Assembly (NCBI GenBank): GCA_037962975.1
Contig: CM075670.1
Coordinates: 150,912,501-150,976,500, forward strand
Direction: 5' to 3'
Source: Clitoria ternatea
Taxonomy: Eukaryota; Streptophyta; Magnoliopsida; Fabales; Fabaceae
Length of the DNA: 64,000 nt
Positions 33,368 to 44,580 of this stretch are shown here, piece by piece (position 1 is the first letter of the stretch; every line of letters begins with the position of its first letter). Below the pieces are notes generated by a model, which made no database searches, had not been told where the DNA came from, and saw only the letters and a program-made list of their open reading frames with translations. A program made the translations under genes and the position numbers.

Positions 33368-36315
33368 TGATAAGTGCTTTATAACACAATAAAATAGATC
33401 TAGTTTGCTTAGGATTTTAATCATTATCCACTGTATTTCCTTTATTTATTGTGATTTTTGCTTTCTTTCCACTCTATTCTACTTGGGTATGTTATTTTGC
33501 AGGAATTAAGGTAATAAAGGGTCAAAAACAAGAGAAAAACGACCATAAAATGATAAAGAAACAAGAACAAGCCCAAAGTGGAAAGAATTCTCTTTTTAAA
33601 GCTGAAATCTGACTCAGAAATGCTGAATTCCGACTCAGAGCACTAAAATCTGACTCAAAATGGCCAAATCCGAGTGGGATAACTCAGAAATGACCAAATC
33701 CGAGTGGAAAGACTCAGAGTAAAGCATTGTCGAGTGGAGTACTGCACTGTTGGAGGAAAATCCAAGTGGAAAGTTCCCTGTCAAAGCCATTCCGAGTGAT
33801 AAATGGCTGAATCTGTTGGAAGATCAATGCTGAAATGGAATAAATCTCGGTTGAAGGTGATTTCCGAGTGGAAGCTTCCCCGACTGCATACATTCCGAGT
33901 GAAAAAAGGGGACTGACCTCCAATAAATGTGTCCAAGCTATTCTCCGAGTGAAAAGATTGCTGATTAAAGTGAATCCGAGTGGGAGCTTTCTGATTATAA
34001 CTAATCCGAGTAAAAAGCTGTTCCGAGTGAATGGATTCCGAGCAGAAGAAGCCACAGAATGAATAGTGCAACTGCTGACTAAGGAGGAATCCGAGTGGTT
34101 TCACTCGGAGAAGATGGCATTCTCAAGAGGAACAAGGCATTTTTGAGTAATGCCTTAAGCAAGCAAGGAAAATCCGACCAGGAATGAATCATACTCGGAC
34201 AGATTCTCACAGTTTCACACTAAGTCTGAGTGAGATCTCTGCAACAAAGAATACCGAGTGAGTTGGGTCAGAAACCTATGTTTCTGAGCTAAGAGAGATA
34301 CGGACCCGGAAGGAAATTCAATCAGTCAGATTCCAACCCTTCAAGTATAAGTTTCTGAGTAAAAATGGAGGCCATTCCGAGTGAGAAGTAAGAAGGCACT
34401 TCCGAGTGAATGTATCCAAATGAATTTGTCCGAGTGAATTCATAAGCAAAATCCGAGCAAAGTTTTAACCGAGTGGTTCAAATTCAGAGACAGCCGAGTG
34501 AAAATGTTTAGGAACCGATTGAATAAATTCTGATCCTGAGTGAGTCTTCAATCAATTCTGAATGAACTCCATGAACCTGATCCGAGTAAATGGTTTCAGT
34601 CGGTTCCGATTCCTTCTACAGTCAATTCTGACTGAATGGCTCAATCAGAAGTTACTCTTCAGTTACTTTTCACTCGTCCTTTCATCCAGCTTCATCACCG
34701 ATCGGTTCTCCTCCAAACACCGACCCTCAACTCAATACCGACCGGTTTTCTTCCAAACACCAACCCCTCAACTCGACACCGAGCAAAGATTCACTCGGTC
34801 TTCTTTAGAAAATGCACCTTTTTCCAGTTGGTTTTGTGCACAAAAGGTATTTTTCCACTCGGATTCTAGAGAGAAGGTGAAAACCGACCCAATTCTTCAC
34901 AATGCAACACCGTCCAGCACTCAGTAAACCACCTCCAGCAAGCTTTCACTCGGATTTTGGAGAAAAGATGAAAACTGACCCATTTTTCCACTCGGAATTT
35001 GCCCAGCTGAATAAATCCAAGCACCGAATTATTGGAAATATTAAAATAATGCAATTTTGGACAGTTGGAAGTCACATGCACCGAAAGTTTTCTCCCACTT
35101 GACACCATCTAGGCTGTCTCCAAGCTGTGAAGGTGGGGCGGCTGAGAAGAAGACAATTGCACCAACTGGCAACGCGTTTTCCAAGCTGACTTCTTCCCTT
35201 CCTTTGCCTATAAAAGGGAACACGGACAGCACCACCAAGGCATCAATTCCATCAACATTAATTCCTCTTTTTTCTTCTCTCTCTTTTATTTTCCTTTTCT
35301 TTCTTTTCTCTCTTCCGTCCTTCTCTTTTCTTTTCTTTGTTTCTTTTTCATTTTCTTCTTCGTTCCTTCTCCTTTCTCTTTTGTTTTAATTTCTCTTTTT
35401 CTTTATTTTATTTTAAGAGTTGTGAATTGTAAAAGTGAGAATTTAAATTTGTAATTGATGGAGAAATTATTGCAACAAGGAATTATAGTGGTAAATTATT
35501 CTGAGCTTTTGGAGAAACCCGTAAGTCTTTATTTTTTACCATGTTTTGTATGTTTTATTTTTCCATTATATATATGAATTTGAATTATTTCATGAGTAGC
35601 TAAATTAATTATCTTGGGATAAAGGGGGTATGATAATATTTTATTTTAATGTTATTTTGACTTGGAATTAAATAAATTTCTGTTTTCCATTTAGTTCAAT
35701 TATGCTCAATGCTTTTAGTAATTCCTAACAAGAACCTAAATGATAAAACTGTATACTTACGGGTATATTAGTAAGTTTAGGTAATAAATAGAATCGAGAG
35801 ATTTATTTTTACCGGAAAGCTTTGAACTAAACCTAAGATTTTTGAAATGCTTTTTGTGACCTCGGTAAAACCGTGAAAGTAATCAAAATTCTTTTGAGGA
35901 AATAAAAGGGATTTTCATAAAACGATAATGGGTCTTTTTGAGGATTAAGCAGCGCTTTCCATAGGTTAGGTACATTAATAGGATTCCGAGAGGAACATAT
36001 TAATTAGCTTTTAGAAAATTCGCCTTGGAAAACTTAATTCGATTCTTATTTATGAAAAGTTAAAATTCATTAACATAAAATAGAGTCTTAATCCCCCGAA
36101 ATCCCAAGATACTCTCAACTCTGATTTTTTTAGTGTCAAGTAAATTTTGTTTCTAAATTTAGATTTTTAAATTGTGTTTTATTTTACAAAAACCTTAAAA
36201 ATCAATTGTGTGGATAATTAAATTTTAATATGTCGGTACTTTGAACACAGTCCCTGTGGAGAACGATAATCTTTTATATTACGCGACATAACCCGTACGC
36301 TTGCGGGCCCTGTCA
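33368..36315 (+). repeat. Athila-2 5' LTR (2948 bp)
   Basis: Begins TGATAAGTGC and ends CCTGTCA. U3 has TGACTCA-type and CCGAGTG/CACTCGG motifs from about 33610 to 34900, TATAAAAG at 35209-35216 and a long T/C-rich leader (35268-35400). Reading frames in the motif array are low-complexity by-products. Confidence 0.9.
33610..34900. repeat. CCGAGTG / GACTCAG motif array in Athila-2 5' LTR
   Basis: Dozens of TCCGAGTGG-like heptamer contexts and TGACTCAGA-like sites, irregularly spaced, with one exact dyad CCGAGTGGTTTCACTCGG (about 34091). The array is repeated in the 3' LTR (about 40455-41760). The heptamer is the same as in the unrelated E1 LTR. Confidence 0.75.
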
Positions 36316-36321
36316 AGTTTT

Positions 36322-36340
36322 TAGCGCCGTTGCCGGGGAC
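36322..36340 (+). promoter_or_regulatory. Athila-2 primer binding site
   Basis: AGCGCCGTTGCCGGGGAC follows the 5' LTR by about six bases and corresponds to the GGCGCCGTTGCCGGGG primer site usual in Athila elements. Athila-1 has the diverged counterpart at 57222-57239 (minus). Confidence 0.85.
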
Positions 36341-36517
36341 TGTTGTCCCTCAAATATCGGCAATATTGAAATTCAATTAGATCATACTTGTTAATATTTT
36401 TATTGTTATTTTTATTTTTATTTTGTTTGTAATTTTTTATTTTGTTCTTTATTTTGTGTAGCTGTTGTTGTTTTATTTTTGTGATAATTTGTTTTATTTG
36501 TCATTCACTTTCTTTTT

Positions 36518-38887
36518 ATGCGACAAAGCCGTAGTGTCGATCTAAACTTAGGATTTGACCCTAAGATAGAACGTACCCTTAGAGCTTTAAGAAAACAACA
36601 AAAACAACAAAAAGAACAAAAAGAAAAACAAATGGCAGACCAACACAGACCCTTAAGAGATTTTGCCACTCCAAGCACTAATGGAAGAGGATCCAGCATC
36701 CTCAGACCCACAGTGGAGGCTAACAATTTTGAATTGAAGCCTTCACTACTCTCAATGGTTCAACAGAACCAATTAGGAGGTTTACCCTCTGAAGATCCAA
36801 ACCTTCACCTTCAAATCTTTCTTGAATACTGTGACACCCTGAAGATGAATGGAGCCACCAATGATGCCATTCGCTTAAGACTTTTCCCTTTCTCCTTAAG
36901 AGATAAAGCGAGAGCATGGTTATACTCTCTTCCTGAAGGATCCATCATAACTTGGGAACAATTGTCCAGTGCTTTTATCAATAAATGGTACCCAAGGAAC
37001 AAAACTGATGTGCTAAGAAAACAAATCATAAATTTTTTACAAAAAGATGATGAATCCTTATATGAAGCCTGGGAAAGATATAGAGAGATGTTGAGAGAAT
37101 GTCCTCACCATGGGATAGAAAGGTGGTTGACAATCCATATTTTCTATAATGGACTAACTTCCACACAAAAGATCTCTTTAGATGCTGCCGCTGGAGGAGC
37201 CTTCATGAGTAAAAATATTGATGAAGCTGAGAACCTGATCGAGGAAATAGCTCAAAACACTCACCAATGGAACTCTGAGAGAGGATTACCTTCTAAAACA
37301 CCAGGTAAGTACTCTGTTGATGCTCTTTCCTTACTCTCTGCCAAAGTTGAAGCATTAACATTAAAACTTGATAAAATAGGGTCAACAGGTGCTACTAATA
37401 TTGTTTGTGAAGTTTGTGGTGTTTCAGGACATGGAGCTACAAACTGCCATTTAGCAATGACCCCTAATCAAGAACAAGAAATGCATCAGGTGGATGCTAT
37501 TGGAAACTATGGTGGAAATTATCAAGGTAACTACAGACCTCCACAAGGTCCACCTGGCTTCCAAAATAGGCCACCTCAATTCCAAAATAACTACAACCCT
37601 CAACAAGGACCCTACAATCCACAGAAATCAAAACTAGAGTCCTTAATGGAGACATTTGTAGCTACTCAACAGAAGAAGAATGATGAATTCTCTGATGCAA
37701 TAAAGAACTTAGCTTCAAAGGTGGACTCCCTTGCCACCCATAACAAAATATTGGAGACTCAAATTGCCCAACAAGCCTCCTACTCTCAAAGAGCGCCAGG
37801 AACATTCCCTGGGAAACCTGAGGCTGGACCTTCCAACCATGTAATGGCTATCACTCTTAGGAGTGGTACTCAATATGATGGTCCAGTTGGTAAGACTGAA
37901 GAGAAAAAGAAATTGGATGAGTCTCCATCTCACCCGATGAATAAGGAAGAAAAACCACAAGAAAAGAAAGAAGAGGTTAAGCCATATCAACCTCCTATTC
38001 CATTTCCTCAGCGCCTGGCTAGAGCAAAGTTGGACAAACAATTTGGTAAGTTTCTTGATGTTTTAAAGAAATTGTATGTCAATATTCCCTTCATAGATGT
38101 TTTGCAGCAAATGCCTATCTATGCGAAGTTCTTGAAGGATATTTTGTCCAACAAAAGAAAGCTTGAGGAAGATGAAACCGTGGTACTCACTGAGGGGTGC
38201 AGCGCTCTAATTCAAAAGAAAATGCCTCCAAAACTTCATGATCCAGGTAGCTTTTCTATTCCTTGTATGATTGGTGGCATAGCTATAGATAGAGCATTGT
38301 GTGATTTGGGAGCGAGTGTGAGTTTAATGCCATTATCTGTTGCTGAAAAGTTAGGATTGGGAGAACCAAAACCTACTAGGATATCTTTACAGTTGGCTGA
38401 TAGATCTATCAAATATCCTGTAGGAATTTTAAAGGATGTTCCTATTAAGGTAGGAAAATTTTTTATACCTGCTGACTTTGTTGTGCTTGAAATGGACGAA
38501 GATTCTTTGATTCCTATTATTTTAGGCAGACCATTTTTAGCAACTGCAGGTACTGTGATCGATGTCAAAAATGGTAAGTTATCTCTAACTGTTGGAGACC
38601 AAAAGGTTGATTTTAATTTGAAAAATGTTTTAGAAAAACCTTTTAATGATGTTTACTATGGAATTGAAATTGTTGACCAAGTGGTGAAAGATGAAACTCT
38701 TCTTAATGACCCACTTGAATCTATTTTTCTGAATAAGTTTGCAGGAACATCAAAAAGCAGTGAAGTTGACATACCACTAAGACATGACACTGAGGTCATG
38801 GTGAACCCAAATGTTAAACTTAAATCTTCACCTTCCATACTAAGGTATGAGTTTCTAGGCCCTAATCGATTCTTGACTGTGATTTAG
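36518..38887 (+). CDS. Athila Gag-protease polyprotein, intact (789 aa)
   Basis: The only long uninterrupted ORF in the window. Residues 1-60 hold a basic, glutamine-rich start (FDPKIERTLRALRK). Residues about 70-245 match the retrotransposon Gag domain (FLEYCDTLKMNGATND, FPFSLRDKARAWLYSLP, FYNGLTSTQ). A CX2CX4HX4C zinc knuckle (CEVCGVSGHGATNC) is near 297-310, then a Pro/Gln-rich linker and a long lysine-rich segment. The aspartic protease is at about 585-700, with CDLGASVSLMP (catalytic Asp near 596) and IILGRPFLATAG. It ends at FLGPNR...I, where pol would continue in Athila-1. Gag assembles the particle and the protease matures it. The start is supported because the same N-terminal pattern occurs in Athila-1 (57078). 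The stop lies at a deletion junction. Confidence 0.93.
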   Translation: MRQSRSVDLNLGFDPKIERTLRALRKQQKQQKEQKEKQMADQHRPLRDFATPSTNGRGSSILRPTVEANNFELKPSLLSMVQQNQLGGLPSEDPNLHLQIFLEYCDTLKMNGATNDAIRLRLFPFSLRDKARAWLYSLPEGSIITWEQLSSAFINKWYPRNKTDVLRKQIINFLQKDDESLYEAWERYREMLRECPHHGIERWLTIHIFYNGLTSTQKISLDAAAGGAFMSKNIDEAENLIEEIAQNTHQWNSERGLPSKTPGKYSVDALSLLSAKVEALTLKLDKIGSTGATNIVCEVCGVSGHGATNCHLAMTPNQEQEMHQVDAIGNYGGNYQGNYRPPQGPPGFQNRPPQFQNNYNPQQGPYNPQKSKLESLMETFVATQQKKNDEFSDAIKNLASKVDSLATHNKILETQIAQQASYSQRAPGTFPGKPEAGPSNHVMAITLRSGTQYDGPVGKTEEKKKLDESPSHPMNKEEKPQEKKEEVKPYQPPIPFPQRLARAKLDKQFGKFLDVLKKLYVNIPFIDVLQQMPIYAKFLKDILSNKRKLEEDETVVLTEGCSALIQKKMPPKLHDPGSFSIPCMIGGIAIDRALCDLGASVSLMPLSVAEKLGLGEPKPTRISLQLADRSIKYPVGILKDVPIKVGKFFIPADFVVLEMDEDSLIPIILGRPFLATAGTVIDVKNGKLSLTVGDQKVDFNLKNVLEKPFNDVYYGIEIVDQVVKDETLLNDPLESIFLNKFAGTSKSSEVDIPLRHDTEVMVNPNVKLKSSPSILRYEFLGPNRFLTVI

Positions 38888-40215
38888 GGATAGAGTCTGG
38901 CTGAAGACGTTAAACTTAACACTTATGGGGAGGTAACCCCATGTCTTTATTTTTAAGCTTTAATAAAAAAAAAACCAACTATGTCAGATGCTGGTTTGGG
39001 GTTACTACAGGTAAGTTTTCTTATCCTTTTATCATCCATTTTAACATTGAGGACAATGTCAAATTCTGGTTTGGGGTGGTAGGTAAGAAAACTTAACTGT
39101 TTTGTTTACGTTGTGCGATTGTTATATTTTTCATGCATGTGTGTTTTCCTTGTTTGTAATCTTGTAATTTACCATTATTGCATGATAAAGTTACTTTGAA
39201 CACAAGGCTAAAGTATCTAAGGACCCCAAAATTTTGAGTAAAATTTTCAAAATTTGATTGTTTAAATGCCAAATAAATGCTTAAATGAACTTTATGTGAT
39301 TAAAATTTTCTTTAAAAAGACTTTCCATGGTTAGACTTGAGCCAAAATGGGTTATTTATCAAACAAATTTTCAAAACCCATATTTTCTTGATTGAGTGAA
39401 TCTTATAGTCATTAATATTCTAGAACTTGTTTTTCAACCGATTCAAAATGGTTTTTGATTATATGTCTTAGGATGATAAAGGCACAATTAGGTCTTATTC
39501 TTAAGCCTCAAAATTTTGTATAATTTGACCCCTAGTTGCCCCTTTTCAGCCTAAAAGCGAAAATTTTTCCTTGAAAGCCTTTCATTGACTGATATTCTCT
39601 TAATGGTTAAAAAGTTGGAAATTTAGTGGAGCAAAGAAATAAAAAAGGACTTAAGAAAAATATGTATTAAATGTAAAGAAAAACAAGAAAAAAATAGAAA
39701 AAAATAATAAAAATAAAAAAATCAAAAGGATGATATTGAATGAATTCTAAAAAAATCCATAAAAATTCAAAAATTTGCTCTGTTAAATTTATGATGATAA
39801 TTTGAATCGTTCATGACCGTTAAAGCCCTTTTGTATTCCATTTTTCTTGAAATTCCTACCTTAACAATACAACCCAAGGCCACGTTACAACCTTTGAAAG
39901 ACCTTTAGACTTTGACATATTTTCTATCTAAACTGTGGAGTTTCTGGTTTATTAACAAGCTTATGGTAATATTTTTTGACTATGATGATTTGAGAGATAC
40001 ACAAACCTTGAAACACTTGAGTGAAAATTGTGAGAAGAGTATCTCAAGTCTTGACATTGAAAATTGATTCACATAAGTAAATTAAAATTGGCATTTGAAT
40101 AAATCTTTTTCTTTGTTTCGGATTCTTTAGTTTATTAAGCTTAGTGTTTTTTGTATTTAATCTTGTGAATATGGTAATTGCTTGAGGACAAGCAATGTTT
40201 TGGTTTAGGGTATTT
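38888..40215 (+). other. Athila-2 3' untranslated region
   Basis: Begins with GGCTGAAGACGTTAAACTTA, which in Athila-1 (about 51787-51768, minus) follows the integrase, so RT to integrase have been cut out. The rest is A/T-rich with no ORF. It ends with the Athila tract GACAAGCAATGTTTTGG and TAGGGTATTT just before the 3' LTR. Confidence 0.8.
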
Positions 40216-43177
40216 TGATAAGTGCTTTATAACACAATAAAATAGATCTAGTTTGCTTAGGATTTTAATCATTATCCACTATATTTCCTTTATTTATTGT
40301 GATTTTTGCTTTCTTTCCACTCTATTCTACTTGGGTATGTTATTTTGCAGGAATTAAGGTAATAAAGGGTCAAAAACAAGAGAAAAATGACCATAAAATG
40401 ATAAAGAAACAAGAAGAACAAGCCCAAAGTGGAAAGAATTCTCTTTTTAAAGATGAAATCCGACTCAGAAATGCTGAATTCTGACTCAGAGCACTAAAAT
40501 CTGACTCAAAATGGCCAAATCCGAGTGGGATAACTCAGAAATGACCAAATCCGAGTGGAAAGACTCAGAGTAAAGCATTGCCGAGTGGAATACTGCACTG
40601 TTGGAGGAAAATCCGAGTGGAAAGTTCCCTGTCAAAGCCATTCCGAGTGATAAATGGCTGAATCTGTTGGAAGATCAATGCTGAAATGGAATAAATCTCG
40701 GTTGGAGGTGATTTCCGAGTGGAAGCTTCCCCGACTGTATACATTCCGAGTGAAAAAAGGGGACTGACCTCCAATAAATGTGTCCAAAGCTATTCTCCGA
40801 GTGAAAAGATTGCTGATTGAAGGGAATCCGAGTGGGAGCTTTCTGATTGTAACTAATCCGAGTAAAAAGCTGTTCCGAGTGAATGGATTCCGAGCAGAAG
40901 AAGCCACAGAATGAATAGTGCAACTGCTGACTAAGGAGGAATCCGAGTGGTTTCACTCGGAGAAGATGGCATTCTCAAGAGGAACAAGGCATTTCCGAGT
41001 AATGCCTTAAGCAAGCAAGGAAAATCCGACCAGGAGTTAATCATACTCGGACAGATTCTTACAGTTTCACACTAAGTCCGAGTGAGATCTCTGCAACGAA
41101 GAATAACGAGTGAGTGGGGTCAGAAACCTATGTTTCCGAGCTAAGAAAGATACAGACCCGGAAGGAAATTCAATCAGTCAGATTCTAACCCTTCAAGTGT
41201 AAGTTTCTGAGTAAAAATGGAAGCCATTCCGAATGAGAAGTAAGAAGGCACTTCCGAGTGAATGTATCCAAATGAATTTGTCCGAGTGAATTCATAAGCA
41301 AAATCCGAGCAAAGTTTTAACCGAGTGGTTCAAATTCAGAGACAGCCGAGTGAAAATGTTTGGGAACCGATTGAATAAATTTTGATCCTGAGTGAGTCTT
41401 CAATCAGTTCTGAATGAACTCCATGAACCTGAGCCGAGTGAATGGTTTCAGTCGGTTCCGAGTCCTTCTGCAGTCAATTCCGACTGAATGGCTCAATCAG
41501 AAGTTACTCTTCAGTCACTCTTCACTCATCCTTTCATCCAGCTTCATCACCGACCGGTTCTCCTCCAAACACCGACCCTCAACTCAATACCGACCGGTTT
41601 TCTTCCAAACACCAACCCCTCAACTCGACACCGAGCAAAGATTCACTCGGTCTTCTTTAGAAAATGCACCTTTTTCCAATCGGTTTTGTGCACAAAAGGC
41701 ATTTTTCCACTTAGATTCTAGAGAGAAGGTGAAAACCGACCCAATTCTTCACAATGCAACACCGTCCAGCACTCAGCAAACCACCTCCAACAAGCTTTCA
41801 CTCGGATTTTGGAGAAAAGATGAAAACCGACCCATTTTTCCACTCAGAATTTGCCCAGCTGAATAAATCCAAGCACCGAATTATTGGAAATATTAAAATA
41901 ATGCAATTTGGGACAGTTAGAAGTCACATGCATCGAAATTTTTCTCCCACTTGACACCATCCAGGCTGTCTCCAAGCTGTGAAGGTGGGGCGGCTGAGAA
42001 GAAGACAATTGCACCAACTGGCAATGCGTTTTCCAAGCTGACTTCTTCCCTTCCTTTGCCTATAAAAGGGAACACGGACAGCACCACCAAGGCATCAATT
42101 CCATCAACATTAATTCCTCTTCTTTCTTCTCTCTCTTTTGTTTTCCTTTTCTTTCTTTTCTCTCTTCCGTCCTTCTCTTTTCTTTTCTTTATTTCTTTTT
42201 CATTTTCTTCTTCGTTCCTTCTCCTTTCTCTTTCGTTTTAATTTCTCTTTTCCTTTCTTTTTCTTTATTTTATTTTAAGAGTTGTGAATTGTAAAAGTGA
42301 GAATTTAAATTTGTAATTGATGGAGAAATTATTGCAACAAGGAATTACAGTGGTAAATTATTCTGAGCTTTTGGAGAAACCCGTAAGTCTTTATTTTTTA
42401 CCATGTTTTGTATGTTTTATTTTTCCATTATATATATGAATTTGAATTATTTCATGAGTAGCTAAATTAATTATCTTGGGATAAAGGGGGTATGATAATA
42501 TTTTATTTTAATGTTATTTTGACTTGGAATTAAATAAATTTCTGTTTTCTATTTAGTTCAATTATGCTCAATGCTTTTAGTAATTCCTAACAAGAACCTA
42601 AATGATAAAACTGTATACTTACGGGTATATTAGTAAGTTTAGGTAATAAATAGAATCGAGAGATTTATTTTTACCGGAAAGCTTTGAACTAAACCTAAGA
42701 TTTTTGAAATGCTTTTTGTGACCTCGGTAAAACCGTGAAAGTAATCAAAATTCTTTTGAGGAAATAAAAGGGATTTTCATAAAACGATAATGGGTCTTTC
42801 TGAGGATTAAGCAGCGCTTTCCATAGGTTAGGTACATTAATAGGATTCCGAGAGGAACATATTAATTAGCTTTTGGAAAATTCGCCTTGGAAAACTTAAT
42901 TCGATTCTTATTTATGAAAAGTTAAAATTCATTAACATAAAATAGAGTCTTAATCCCCCGAAATCCCAAGATACTCTCAACTCTGATTTTTTTAGTGTCA
43001 AGTAAATTTTGTTTCTAAATTTAGATTTTTAAATTGTGTTTTATTTTACAAAAACCTTAAAAATCAATTGTATGGATAATTAAATTTTAATATGTCGGTA
43101 CTTTGAACGCAGTCCCTGTAGAGAACGATAATCTTTTATATTACGCGACATAACCCGTGCGCTTGCGGGCCCTGTCA
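40216..43177 (+). repeat. Athila-2 3' LTR (2962 bp)
   Basis: Near-identical to 33368-36315. TATAAAAG is at 42061-42068. It ends CCTGTCA and is followed by the target duplicate GTTCT. Confidence 0.92.
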
Positions 43178-43182
43178 GTTCT

Positions 43183-43440
43183 TCTTCCATTGTTAGGCTG
43201 GCTTCGATCTTGGGTCTTCTACAAACTCAAACTCTTCCCATTTGCATCATCCCATTCAAAATCTTCCAAATCCTTTTGCTAATAGATTTATCTCATGAAA
43301 TTTTCTACAAAAAATAACTACCCAAGTAGCATGTGTGGAAATAGAAGAAATACCCTGGCAATTAGGGAAAAATAAGATGAAAATAAACTAAAATTAAAAC
43401 TAAATGGACCCTAAAACTAATACAAACTAAACTCCTATCA
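43183..43440 (-). repeat. Athila-1 3' LTR, proximal part
   Basis: Matches 58546-58803. On the minus strand it begins TGATAGGAGTTTAG at 43440, preceded by the Athila polypurine context AGCAATGCTTTAGTTTAGGG. Confidence 0.9.
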
Positions 43441-44575
43441 AAATACCCTAAACTAAAGCATTGCTTATCCTCAAGAAATCACTGTATCCATACAACATAT
43501 AATGAAAAACCGGCAGACTTAAACCAACCTGAGGAACCTTATGTTTATTTGTGTTTTGTGTGTTATTATTCTTCATCATTTTTTATTGATTACATAAACT
43601 ACTAGACTATACCACAACTACCAATCCAACCATGTAAACTAAGATTTGACTAAGGGTACTCTTTTTAACTGTTCACTCAGTGTTTGTGTTTCAATCACTC
43701 AAATCACTACATTGTAAACACTACCATAAGCTTGGTAAATGACCACAAACTCTACAGTTATCAAGAAGAAAATGCATTAGTCAAAAGGTCTTTTATGTGG
43801 TTATAACGTGGCTAGGGGGTTTATAGCATGGGAATGGAAACCAAGAAAAAGGAAATTATAAAGAGTTAATAACATATGAAGAGTAATGTCATAAGGAGGA
43901 AAACCTCAATTCAATAACTCTTTGCAAATTCAAACTATAAGAAGTGTGGTTCATGTATTTTTCATTTTCATTTTCCAAACTCAACTCTTTATTCTTTTTT
44001 CCTTTTTCCCTTTCTCTTTTTTTTTATTTTTGAATACCAAACCCTAAACCATCTCAATTTATTTCTCAAACCTCCTTTAGTTTGCCTTACCTCTTTTCCT
44101 CCTATATATATTAATATGAAACATTATATCAAAGGCTTTGAAAGAACATTTTATTTCATGGCTCAAAAGAGGCAACTAGTGGATAATGCATTTAAGAAAT
44201 TCTGAGGTTAAAGAAAGAAAACCTAATTCGCCTTTTTCATTCCAAGCATGTATTCATAAATCGTTTCGAATTGGTCAAAAGCCAAGTTCTAGAGTGCCAT
44301 CAAATGTGTGAATCACTCAAAGTAAGAAACATGGGTAGGTAATATTATATGCACTGAATACCCTATTGGCTCAAAAGCTCACATTGGTACTTGGCCTAAT
44401 CAAAGAAACATAGTCATCATGCAAAGTGATTATTCTGGCAAGAATAGCAATCAAAAACTTTTTATTTATATTATTTTTTTGTTTTTTTTGTTTTTTTGTT
44501 GTATAAGATTCACCCAAGCAATGCATAAGATCTAACCAATCTACATCACATGTCATATAGAGAACAATAATTGTA
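43441..44575 (-). other. Athila-1 3' untranslated region
   Basis: A/T-rich, no recognisable ORF. It carries the polypurine context next to the LTR and is interrupted at 44576 by a solo LTR. The remainder continues at 49660. Confidence 0.7.
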
Positions 44576-44580
44576 ATCAA

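Larger units (their letters stand above)
33368..43177 (+). mobile_element. Athila-2: non-autonomous Athila derivative with intact gag-protease
   Basis: Perfect target duplication GTTCT (33363-33367 and 43178-43182), LTRs 33368-36315 and 40216-43177, and a 3.9-kb interior with a single long ORF (36518-38887). RT, RNase H, integrase and ORF2 are absent. The two LTRs are nearly identical over almost 3 kb, which points to a young insertion and mobilisation in trans by a complete relative. It resembles the described TR-GAG class but also keeps protease. Confidence 0.92.

Noticed and set aside
34562..34927. Plus-strand frames at 34562-34927 and 41414-41866, similar to each other
   Set aside because: They are the two copies of the Athila-2 LTR array, so similarity is expected. 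No domain is visible.
35057..35389. Frame ending in an FLFFLFSLPSFSFLF hydrophobic run, like a membrane protein
   Set aside because: Produced by the T/C-rich leader of the Athila-2 LTR, repeated at 41951-42241.
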